Shown here piece after piece: positions 7,592 to 14,967 of a stretch of 54,211 nt of DNA; position 1 is the first letter of the stretch, and each line of letters opens with the position of its first letter. The position numbers and the translations under genes were made by a program. Source of the DNA: Blastocatellia bacterium (GTDB lineage: Bacteria > Acidobacteriota > Blastocatellia > HR10). The stretch covers positions 1-54,211 of the forward strand of contig DATLZR010000019.1 of the NCBI GenBank assembly GCA_035573895.1, written 5' to 3'. The notes beneath the pieces are model-generated. The model had not been told where the DNA came from. It did no database searches and was given only the letters and a program-made list of their open reading frames with translations.

Positions 7592-9637
7592 ATGAAGCTC
7601 CTTTTCCTCTGGCACCTCCACCAACCGATGTACAAGGATTATGCCTCTGGGCGATATTGGCTTCCCTGGGCGTACCTGCACACGACGAAGGACTATTTTG
7701 AGATGGCGCGAATTGTCGCATCCTTTCCCCGGTTGAGGGTGACGTTCAACCTTGTTCCCAGTCTGCTTGAAAGTATTACCGATTATGCCGCGGGGCGAGC
7801 GCTCGACTCCTTCCTGGAGCTTTTTTTGAAGCCGCCGGAGAGGATGGAGGGGGGAGAGAAGGAATTTCTCATCGAGAACTTTTTTCATCTCAATCTCCAG
7901 CGCATTCACTCGCACGCACGATATCGTGAGCTGTATGTGAAGAAGATGGAACATCGGCCGTGGAGCGATGACGATGTGCGCGATCTTCAGGTGCTCTTTC
8001 ATCTCGCCTGGATGGGCGAGAGCATGCGGCGAGAGGATTCGGAGATTCGGCGGATGGTCGAGAAAGGCCGAGGCTATACCGAAGGGGATAAACAGCAGCT
8101 CTACGACAAAATGGTGTGGATCTTCCGCTCGACGATTCCCCTCTTCCGGTCTCTCTGGGATGATGGACGCATCGAGATTTCCACCACGCCGTACTATCAT
8201 CCGATCCTGCCTTTGTTATGCGATGCCCGCATTGCCCGCGCCTCCGATCCGGAGATTAAGCTCGGTGACGTAACGTTCCGTCATCCCGAAGATGCCCGAG
8301 AGCAGACTCGTCAAGCCCTGGATGCGTGCGAGATGATTCTGGGGCGACGGCCCGTGGGCGTTTGGCCAGCCGAAGGAGCGGTGAGCGATACGGCGCTGGC
8401 GATCCTCGGTGAGTGTGGCATTTCCTGGACCGCCAGCGACAGTGGCGTGCTGGAGCGCAGCTTGCCTCCGGATGTCCCCCGATCCGGGGCCCATTTCCGG
8501 CCCTATCTTTACCGGGATCGGGAGCGAACCCTGACGCTGTTTTTCCGCGATCACGGTCTGTCTGATCTCATCGGCTTTGTCTACTCTCATTGGCGGGAGG
8601 AAGAAGCAGTTGAGGATTTCATCAGCCGATTGCGGGTCATTGAGCAAACACATCCTCAGGCGGTGGTCTCCATCATCCTCGACGGGGAAAATCCCTGGGA
8701 GCACTATCGGGCTAACGGCTATGATTTTCTCACGGCGCTCTATCGGCGCATCGAACGAGAGTCGTGGATCGAGACGCTCACCTTCAGTCAAGCCATGCAG
8801 AAAGTCTCCCTGCGAGGACAGCTCACCCGTATTCATCCGGGATCCTGGATCGGAGCGAACTTCAACACCTGGATCGGCGATTCGGAGAAAAATACCGCCT
8901 GGCTCTACCTGGAACGCGCCCGCCGCGTGCTGGACGAAGCGGCTCAGCATGGGGCCAGGGATATGGAGCTGGCGCGGCGGTCGCTGTGGGCGGCGGAGGG
9001 CAGCGACTGGTTCTGGTGGTTCGGCGAGCCCCATCACAGTCCTCACGACCCGGTTTTCGACTGGCTCTTCCGCACTCATCTCCGCAACATCTACAGTGGA
9101 GTCGGCGTGGATGCTCCATCCTATCTGGAAGCTCCGGTGGGCATCCACATGGGAGCCCTGGTGCGCACGCCGGTAGCTTTCCTGCGGCCAATCCTTGACG
9201 GACGCGACTCCCATTACTTCGAGTGGCAGCCGGCGGGACTGCTCAATCTTCAATCCCGCGGTCCGATGGCCCCCGCGCAGTCGTTCCTGACCTGGCTCTA
9301 CTTCGGATGTGATGAGGAGAATCTTTTCCTCAGGGTTGATTTTCGGGAGAAAGCCAGTAAAGTTTTGGCCGATTCGACGCTGAGAGTGGAAATTTATTCG
9401 GCGCGGGGAGGGAAGACGCTGGAGGTTGGCGCACAGACACGATCGGAACAAGCGGCAGTGAAGGACATCGTGGAGCTGAAGATCGGTCTGGCCGAGGTCG
9501 GTCTCGCCTTCGGCGAGAGTTTCGATCTCGTGCTGATCCTGCGCCGCGATGGGGAACTGGAACGCTACCCCCCTGGCGGAGTGGTGAAACTCACTATGCC
9601 CGAGCGAGATTTCGAGAGTGAGAATTGGTGTGTGTGA
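7592..9637 (+). CDS. Glycoside hydrolase family 57 protein (alpha-amylase/glucanotransferase-like)
   Basis: A 681-aa GH57 enzyme, cytoplasmic (no signal peptide), expected to act on alpha-glucans with retention. Family signatures are visible: FLWHLHQPMY (residues 5-14), TTPYYHPILPLL near 198 (region 2), GVWPAEGAVSD with E261 as probable nucleophile, and ILDGENPWEHY with D364 as probable acid/base. Residues about 420-510 form the helical domain C, and the C-terminal 130 residues are an added beta-rich domain. GAGG lies 9 nt before the ATG. It is followed by galT after 36 nt, an arrangement that suggests glycogen or maltodextrin turnover. Exact specificity (amylase, branching, 4-alpha-glucanotransferase) cannot be read from sequence. 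Confidence 0.92.
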   Translation: MKLLFLWHLHQPMYKDYASGRYWLPWAYLHTTKDYFEMARIVASFPRLRVTFNLVPSLLESITDYAAGRALDSFLELFLKPPERMEGGEKEFLIENFFHLNLQRIHSHARYRELYVKKMEHRPWSDDDVRDLQVLFHLAWMGESMRREDSEIRRMVEKGRGYTEGDKQQLYDKMVWIFRSTIPLFRSLWDDGRIEISTTPYYHPILPLLCDARIARASDPEIKLGDVTFRHPEDAREQTRQALDACEMILGRRPVGVWPAEGAVSDTALAILGECGISWTASDSGVLERSLPPDVPRSGAHFRPYLYRDRERTLTLFFRDHGLSDLIGFVYSHWREEEAVEDFISRLRVIEQTHPQAVVSIILDGENPWEHYRANGYDFLTALYRRIERESWIETLTFSQAMQKVSLRGQLTRIHPGSWIGANFNTWIGDSEKNTAWLYLERARRVLDEAAQHGARDMELARRSLWAAEGSDWFWWFGEPHHSPHDPVFDWLFRTHLRNIYSGVGVDAPSYLEAPVGIHMGALVRTPVAFLRPILDGRDSHYFEWQPAGLLNLQSRGPMAPAQSFLTWLYFGCDEENLFLRVDFREKASKVLADSTLRVEIYSARGGKTLEVGAQTRSEQAAVKDIVELKIGLAEVGLAFGESFDLVLILRRDGELERYPPGGVVKLTMPERDFESENWCV

Positions 9638-9673
9638 GCCAGAGGAGTCATTCGGGGAAGGAAGGAATAAGTC

Positions 9674-10741
9674 ATGCGTGAACTGCGATTCGATCCGCTA
9701 CGAGACCGATGGGTCATCATTGTGCCGGACCGGGCGCGACGACCGAGCGACTATCTGATCGAAACGGGAGCCGGAGAATCCGGCGATACGCACGCGGCGG
9801 CCTGTCCCTTCTGCGAGGGGAACGAGGCCAAGACGCCCTCGGAGATTCAAGCCATCCGACCGGCGGGCACGCCACCGAACACGCCGGGCTGGCGCGTCCG
9901 CGTCGTCCCCAATAAGTTTCCCGCTCTGCGCATCGAGGATCAGGCAGTGCGCTATGGCGTCGGCATCTTCGATGTCGTCAGTGGAGCGGGCGCCCATGAA
10001 GTGATCATCGAGACCCCCGATCACACCAAGAGCTTGGCCGATCTCCCCGTCGAGTGGATCACCGACGTGCTCTGGTGTTATCGAGAGCGGATCCGCGACC
10101 TTTATCGTGATTCCCGGCTGCGCTATATCCTCGTCTTCAAAAACCATAAGCGGGAAGCCGGTGCTTCCCTCGTTCACACTCACTCGCAGCTCATCGCCAC
10201 GCCAATGGTGCCGCCCACCGTCAAGCAAGAGCTGAAAATCTGCCGGGAACATTTCGTCACCAAGGAACGATGCTTCATCTGTGATCTCATTCGTCAGGAG
10301 CGAAGTCAGGGCGAACGCATCGTCTATCAGAGCGACGACTTCCTCGTCTGGGCACCGTTTGCTTCGTCGTTCCCCTTCGAGACGTGGGTCCTGCCCGTGC
10401 ACCACGGGCATGATTTCTCCCGCTTGAGCGATGAGGAACTTCGGGCGCTCGCCCCGGTCGTGAAAGTCAGCCTGCTCTCGCTCAAGAATCTCTTGAATGA
10501 TCCCCCCTACAATTTCGTCCTCCACACGAGCCCGCCTCCCTTCAAGCGACCGGGACATGCCGATTACTGGAGTTCCATCGAGTTTGATTATCACTGGCAC
10601 ATCGAGATTGTTCCCCGTCTGACCCGCATCGCCGGATTTGAGTGGGGAGCGGGGCTTTTCATCAATCCCACCCCGCCCGAAGCCGCCGCCGACTATCTCC
10701 GGCGAGAAATCAGCGAGAACATGAAGACAAATAACTTCTGA
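9674..10741 (+). CDS. galT: Galactose-1-phosphate uridylyltransferase family protein (GalT)
   Basis: A 355-aa HIT-superfamily nucleotidyltransferase. It starts MRELRFDPLRDRWVIIVPDRARRPSD, as GalT proteins do. Zinc ligands C44 and C47 (CPFCEGNE) are present, and the active-site motif is H168-T-H170-S-Q172, with T in place of the usual P; H170 would form the nucleotidyl intermediate. A second CxxC (CFICD) is present near residue 197. GalT normally swaps UMP between UDP-glucose and galactose-1-P; close relatives are ADP-glucose phosphorylases. Next to a GH57 enzyme, a role in alpha-glucan-derived sugar phosphates is possible. The Shine-Dalgarno is GGAAGGAA. It converges on the P-domain gene with a 32-nt gap. 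Confidence 0.9.
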   Translation: MRELRFDPLRDRWVIIVPDRARRPSDYLIETGAGESGDTHAAACPFCEGNEAKTPSEIQAIRPAGTPPNTPGWRVRVVPNKFPALRIEDQAVRYGVGIFDVVSGAGAHEVIIETPDHTKSLADLPVEWITDVLWCYRERIRDLYRDSRLRYILVFKNHKREAGASLVHTHSQLIATPMVPPTVKQELKICREHFVTKERCFICDLIRQERSQGERIVYQSDDFLVWAPFASSFPFETWVLPVHHGHDFSRLSDEELRALAPVVKVSLLSLKNLLNDPPYNFVLHTSPPPFKRPGHADYWSSIEFDYHWHIEIVPRLTRIAGFEWGAGLFINPTPPEAAADYLRREISENMKTNNF

Positions 10742-10773
10742 ACCCGGTCCGGTGCGCGTCCAGTCGCCCGGGC

Positions 10774-12570
10774 TCAGGTGTGGGTGAGGATGATCTGCCA
10801 GAAGATCAGATCGCCCTCCACCAGGTTGAACTGCCGATCCCGTACCTCCAATCGCCAGGTCCCCAGCGAATCCTTCCCGTTGAAGACCGACAGCGGGGAT
10901 TGGGGACGGAATCGTCCTGTGTGGGGAGCCGATCCCGAACCGATGGGCTGGGCCGCGCTATCGTCGAGAATCGTATCGGTATAGTTCACGCCGGAGCCAG
11001 CACCGGACAGGAGCACGACGCGTGTGCCGTCCGGCCCGACGAGCGCCACTTCCAGATCGGATACGCGGTTGTGATCAATCGTCAGTTGCACATCGAGATC
11101 GGTGATGGTGAAGCTGTCGCTGATCGTCAGCGTGGATGTGGTGACCGGGGAAGGCCCGACGGCCTCGTTGATATGAAGCGGAACGTTGGTGCTCTCATAC
11201 GGTGTGCGCGACGTGCCGGGCGAGGTCGTCGTAATGGTTATGTCCCAGGACAGGAGCCGACCGGGAATGACGTTATTGGGTGGAAACGATGTGTCCCTCA
11301 CTTCCAGCGTCCAGGTACCAGCCGCATTGGCCAGGCTATCGAACGTCGCCAGGCTTCCTTGAGGCTTGAATCGCCCCGTGTACGGAGCCGATCCTCCGGT
11401 GATGACTGTGGCAGCTTCATCGTCGAAGATCGTGTCGGTGAAGTGAGCCCCTCCCCCAACGCCAGTCACCAGCGGCACCCGCGTACCGTCCGGGGCAACG
11501 AGAGTCATCTGAAGTTCGGACACATTGGGGTGATTGATGGTGACGCGAACATCGAGATCGGCGATGGGAAGCGCTTCCGAAACGACCAGCCGCGATGTGA
11601 TCGTCGGATTAAAGGCCGGAGGCGAAGATTGAAATTCAAGGATGTCTTTAGGGACATCGGTGCTCGCAAACAGCGTCTTGCGCGTAGGCGGTGCTTCGCT
11701 CGTCAGGACGAGTCGCCAGGAGATGAGCGCTCCGGTGTTGCCCGACCGACTATCGCGGATGATGAGCGTCCAGACACCGAAGGAGCTTTCCCCGTCGAAG
11801 GCCGATAGCGACTGTTCGGGCTGAAACCGCCCGGTGAAGGGGGCCGATCCCGCCGCGATCGGGACCGTTGCTTCGTCGTCGAGAATCGTGTTGGTGAAGT
11901 TATTCCCGAAGCCACCGACGCCGCCAAAAAGTCGCACGACTGTGTTCGCGGGAGAAACGAGAAAGACCGCCAGGTCAGCATCCGCCGTGTGGGTGATGGT
12001 CAGCTCAACATCGAGGTCGAAGATCGTCACATTGGAAGGGATCACCAGGTTGGATCCGACGAGGCTCGCGTCGGGGATGACTTTGGGGACGTCCCCGCTC
12101 GTGAACGTCGTGGTAATCAGTTGAAGAATGCGAAGCGTGAACGATTCCTGAAACGTCCCCTCGTTACTGACCAGGAACAAGCGAAAGCTGATCGTTGTTC
12201 CCCGGGGCACCGCCGGGTTCACGCTGAAGACAAACGGCGAGGTGTTGGCCGCCGACGTCCCGGCGGGAATATCGGGATAACTGGCCACGCTGGTGATGAC
12301 CGACACGCCCGGCGTGAACACCGAGAGCACGCCGGAGATGCGCGTCGCGCTCGTCGTTCCGTTATTTTTCACCGTGATGGTGAGGGCAATGGTCTCGCCG
12401 GGATCAATGATGCGATCCCCATTGCCGCCGCTTCTGTCGTCAATTGATGTGGCTTGAATGACAAGCTGGGGAAGAGCCCGCGCCTGAAGCGGAACACCAA
12501 CGGAGAGAGTCAACAGCACGATCATCATCCCCTTCGCTGTCACACGATGCACCTGCGGTTGTCGTCTCAT
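10774..12570 (-). CDS. Secreted protein with three tandem proprotein-convertase P domains
   Basis: A 598-aa exported protein. Residues 1-32 are a signal peptide ending ...PLQARA. Residues about 35-150 are an Ig-like domain with a GNGDRIIDPGETIALTITVKNNG motif, typical of extracellular beta-sandwich modules. Three P domains of roughly 140-150 residues follow (about 150-292, 293-455, 456-598). Each has a DLDV.LTI.H...DL...LV.P..T line, an F..T..DD.A...I..GSAP.TGRF.P...L..F line and a final G.W.L...D segment. P domains usually cap subtilisin-like proteases, but no protease domain is fused here. GAGGAGAG precedes the ATG. Probable role is adhesion or binding at the cell surface, which is inference. 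Confidence 0.9.
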   Translation of the reverse strand: MRRQPQVHRVTAKGMMIVLLTLSVGVPLQARALPQLVIQATSIDDRSGGNGDRIIDPGETIALTITVKNNGTTSATRISGVLSVFTPGVSVITSVASYPDIPAGTSAANTSPFVFSVNPAVPRGTTISFRLFLVSNEGTFQESFTLRILQLITTTFTSGDVPKVIPDASLVGSNLVIPSNVTIFDLDVELTITHTADADLAVFLVSPANTVVRLFGGVGGFGNNFTNTILDDEATVPIAAGSAPFTGRFQPEQSLSAFDGESSFGVWTLIIRDSRSGNTGALISWRLVLTSEAPPTRKTLFASTDVPKDILEFQSSPPAFNPTITSRLVVSEALPIADLDVRVTINHPNVSELQMTLVAPDGTRVPLVTGVGGGAHFTDTIFDDEAATVITGGSAPYTGRFKPQGSLATFDSLANAAGTWTLEVRDTSFPPNNVIPGRLLSWDITITTTSPGTSRTPYESTNVPLHINEAVGPSPVTTSTLTISDSFTITDLDVQLTIDHNRVSDLEVALVGPDGTRVVLLSGAGSGVNYTDTILDDSAAQPIGSGSAPHTGRFRPQSPLSVFNGKDSLGTWRLEVRDRQFNLVEGDLIFWQIILTHT

Positions 12571-12645
12571 AGCCGCTCTCCTCGGGACATCCTCGTCCCT
12601 GAATGATAAAGAGTGGATCCACCATAGGTGAAAGATCGCGTGCCG

Positions 12646-13131
12646 TCAATGGTTGCCGTCCACGGTCTTACCCGCAGACGCGGGTGATGGCCGAACGCCG
12701 GTGCTCCGGCTGAATCGGCGTCGGACAAAGAGAGTGAGGAAGCCCAGCGCCATCGCTGCGCCCACTGCGTCAAGAACGACGTCGCTGTAGGTGCCGCTGC
12801 GCGTTGCCGTCCACGTTTGCCGGTATTCGTCCACTATGGCCCAGGGCACAACGATAGCGAGCGGGCGAGTCACCCACCGCCAGTCCCACGCGTGGGAGGC
12901 TCCCCACCGGAAGGCGCGAAACCAAAGAGCGGCGAAAATACCGTACTCAACAAGATGGCCCAACTTTCGCACCAGACCGTGAAGCCGGAGGATCGTCTCG
13001 GGCGATGCTTCGGGAAACATCCACTGCAAAAGCGGCACGATGAAACGCGAGGTGTGCGGCATCCCCAGCATGTCGCCGGAAAATCCCAGGATCATCACCC
13101 CCCAGATTATCGGGGGCACCCACCGCGTCAT
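12646..13131 (-). CDS. VanZ-family membrane protein
   Basis: A 161-aa protein with about four membrane segments and the VanZ signature: GFSGDMLGMPHTSRF near the start, VRKLGHLVEYGIFAALWFRA near residues 58-77, and VVPWAIVDEYRQTW...GTYSDVVLDAVGAAMAL near 102-135. VanZ proteins include a teicoplanin-resistance factor, but most are of unknown role. I chose the ATG at 13131 (MTRWVPPIIWG), preceded by GGAGGGG. An in-frame start at 13263 would add 44 residues that lie over a degenerate copy of the hairpin repeat and look non-protein-like. The C-terminal tail after RRRFSRSTG is disordered. Confidence 0.85.
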   Translation of the reverse strand: MTRWVPPIIWGVMILGFSGDMLGMPHTSRFIVPLLQWMFPEASPETILRLHGLVRKLGHLVEYGIFAALWFRAFRWGASHAWDWRWVTRPLAIVVPWAIVDEYRQTWTATRSGTYSDVVLDAVGAAMALGFLTLFVRRRFSRSTGVRPSPASAGKTVDGNH

Positions 13132-13179
13132 CCCCTCCCGAGAAAGTGGGCGATTCACACCGATTCTCCCTCGAAAATC

Positions 13180-13419
13180 CCTCGCCCACAGATGAAAGGT
13201 CCCCACAGCATCGGCGGGAAGATCATTGTTTGTGACATCCGTGAGCACATGCCGATTTCTCAAACAATAGCCCGCGAGACACCCGAAATGACGCGGAAAA
13301 GTTCTCTTCGCTTCCGGGTGGTCCTCCCTCGCTCCGCGAAAAGCTCCTCCGAAGACGGCTTGTTCCTTACATCGTGCCAGGCGTCAGCGCATGAGCACAC
13401 TCAGCGATTACTTCCTCCC
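13180..13419. repeat. Degenerate pieces of the dispersed hairpin repeat
   Basis: Two decayed pieces precede copy 2. At about 13184-13258, CCCACAGATGAAAGGTCCCCA leads to GACATCCGTGAGCACATGCCGA. At 13380-13407, GGCGTCAGCGCATGAGCACACTCAGCGA matches the tail motif of the repeat. They suggest repeated insertion or tandem growth here. No gene is seen in the gap 13132-13636. Confidence 0.45.
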
Positions 13420-13545
13420 TTGAAAATAATCTCCCAACGGATGAAAGGTTCCAACGAATCGCTCCTCAGTTGGCCTTTTTCATCCGTCGGCAAACGCAAC
13501 TTCATCCTTCGTGGCATGCATGAGCGCACGGGCGATCTCTGTGCG
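13420..13545 (+). repeat. Dispersed hairpin repeat, copy 2
   Basis: The segment runs TTGAAAATAATCTCCC, a 57-nt hairpin (13434-13490; arms CCAACGGATGAAAGG and CCTTTTTCATCCGTCGG with an inner CCAAC/GTTGG pair), GGCAAACGC, then GCATGAGCGCACGGGCGA. It matches copy 1 (opposite strand, 5801-5920) over its whole length at roughly three bases in four, and copy 3 (42156-42250) over the hairpin and tail. Confidence 0.8.
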
Positions 13546-13636
13546 AAGGTTCTTAGTGTCGCAAACGGAGACGAAAAATGCAAAGGTCTTTCCCTTTTTT
13601 GGGGTCTCCCGTAAAATGTCGGCTGTGAGGAGAGCG

Positions 13637-13726
13637 ATGATGGACGTACTGACAATCATCCTTTTCATTGCCGTCTACATTATCCTGACGCGCTATATTT
13701 TCCCGCGCCTGGGAGTGCCAACGTGA
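13637..13726 (+). CDS. Tiny single-span membrane protein (29 aa)
   Basis: The frame MMDVLTIILFIAVYIILTRYIFPRLGVPT begins at 13637 (or at the second ATG, 13640) with GAGGAGAG just upstream. It is almost all one membrane helix (residues 4-17) followed by a TRYIFPRLGVPT tail. Length and composition suit a small membrane peptide. The hydrophobic stretch, good ribosome-binding site and position outside other genes argue that it is real, but there is no functional clue. The stop is TGA, and the frame stays open for 23 more codons. Confidence 0.45.
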   Translation: MMDVLTIILFIAVYIILTRYIFPRLGVPT

Positions 13727-13900
13727 GCTGCACCTGCGCGCCGCCGCGGATCGGCAGGCACGGATTCGCAGAAACAGGACAACAACCGATGTCGGTGATG
13801 TGGCGTGGGCTTTTGAGCCTGCGCATAATCGGAGATGGGAGGATTCGCCCTTCAGTTTCATTTCGGAGAGGAAGGGGGCTCTCTGTACACTGTCCCCGCC

Positions 13901-14752
13901 ATGATTCGCCTGGGAGTACATGCATCCATTTCGGGCCATCTGGCCAACGCCATTGACGAGGCTGCCCGATTGGGCTGCACGACAGTGCAAATCTTCTCGG
14001 GCAACCCGCGGGGGTGGGCAGCCGATGCATTGAGCAAGGACGAAGTCCGCGCTTTTCTCGTTGCCCGAGAGCGAGGGGGAATCACGCCGCTTGTGATCCA
14101 TTGCGGTTATCTCATCAACCTGGCGTCGCCCAATCCCCTCATTCGTCAAAGATCGGTCATGGCGTTTCGCCGGGAGCTAGAGCGCGCCATCGAGTTGCGG
14201 GCCGACTACCTCGTCGTCCATCCGGGAAGCGCCAAAGATCAACCCGCCGAGAGGGGCATTCACCATTGTCGTGACGCAATTCGGCGAGCCGTTCGAGGAT
14301 TGCGCCTCACCCGCCTGACCATCCTCATCGAAAACACCGCCGGTCAAGGCGGACAGATCGGGCGGACGCTTGAGCAACTGGCCGACCTTCTGGAGGGGCT
14401 CGATGATCTGCCGGTGGGCCTTTGCCTCGATACGGCTCATGCCTATGCTGCCGGATACGACCTTTCGACGGAAGCCGGAGTCGGGGAGTTCCTGTCGCGT
14501 GTTGACTCGGCGGTCGGCATGGACCGCATTGCCGTCATTCATGCCAATGACACCTGCATTCCACTCGGCGGTCGGCGCGATCGCCACTGGCACATCGGCC
14601 AGGGTCAGATCGGCCTCACGGGCTTCCGGGTGCTCGTCAATCACCCGATACTCGGCCATTGTCCCTTCATTCTCGAAACGCCGAAGAAGACCCCCGACGA
14701 CGATCCCGCCAATCTCGCCCAACTGAAAAAACTGGTTGCCTCGATTCGGTAA
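13901..14752 (+). CDS. nfo: Endonuclease IV (AP endonuclease)
   Basis: A 283-aa apurinic/apyrimidinic endonuclease of the Nfo family, which cuts 5' of abasic sites in base-excision repair using three metal ions. Visible signatures: RLGVHASISGHLANAIDEA (start), QIFSGNPRGW, VIHCGYLINLASPN, YLVVHPGS near residue 115, ILIENTAGQGGQ (metal-binding E), GLCLDTAHAYAAGYD, VIHANDTCIPLGGRRDRHWHIGQGQIG, and ILETPK at the end. All core metal ligands appear present. I start at the ATG of MIRLGVHAS; there is no good Shine-Dalgarno next to it, only a purine-rich stretch 25-35 nt upstream, so a longer N-terminus is possible but not supported by family length. Confidence 0.95.
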   Translation: MIRLGVHASISGHLANAIDEAARLGCTTVQIFSGNPRGWAADALSKDEVRAFLVARERGGITPLVIHCGYLINLASPNPLIRQRSVMAFRRELERAIELRADYLVVHPGSAKDQPAERGIHHCRDAIRRAVRGLRLTRLTILIENTAGQGGQIGRTLEQLADLLEGLDDLPVGLCLDTAHAYAAGYDLSTEAGVGEFLSRVDSAVGMDRIAVIHANDTCIPLGGRRDRHWHIGQGQIGLTGFRVLVNHPILGHCPFILETPKKTPDDDPANLAQLKKLVASIR

Positions 14753-14910
14753 CCTGTGCTAGCCTAACGGGCGTTCGGTGCTGTTGACGATGCGAGACCA
14801 AACGAGGACGAGCGAGCAGGTCACCGGAGAGCAATGAGCGTTCGAGCGGAAACGGTTTCGCGCGGGCTACTGATCATCCCCCGTCAGAAACCCCTGTCCG
14901 ATGAAACCAT

Positions 14911-14936
14911 CGGTCAGACCCTTTCGTATCTGACCG
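14911..14936 (+). promoter_or_regulatory. Leader hairpin before the tolC-like gene
   Basis: CGGTCAGA and TCTGACCG form a perfect 8-bp stem with a 10-nt loop, followed by AGGATTTTTC. A smaller CCGATG/CATCGG stem sits just before and shares bases with it. It lies 32 nt before the ATG and could attenuate transcription or shield the leader; the T run is short and offset by four bases. Confidence 0.4.
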
Positions 14937-14967
14937 AGGATTTTTCAGGAAGGAAGGAGAGTGAGGT

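Noticed and set aside
8216-9451. 411-codon minus frame inside the GH57 gene
   Set aside because: High-GC antisense shadow; all GH57 catalytic motifs are in the plus frame.
13723-13956. Plus frame starting MSCTCAPPRIG overlapping the tiny membrane gene stop
   Set aside because: Runs into nfo in another frame, lacks a ribosome-binding site and has no protein-like pattern.
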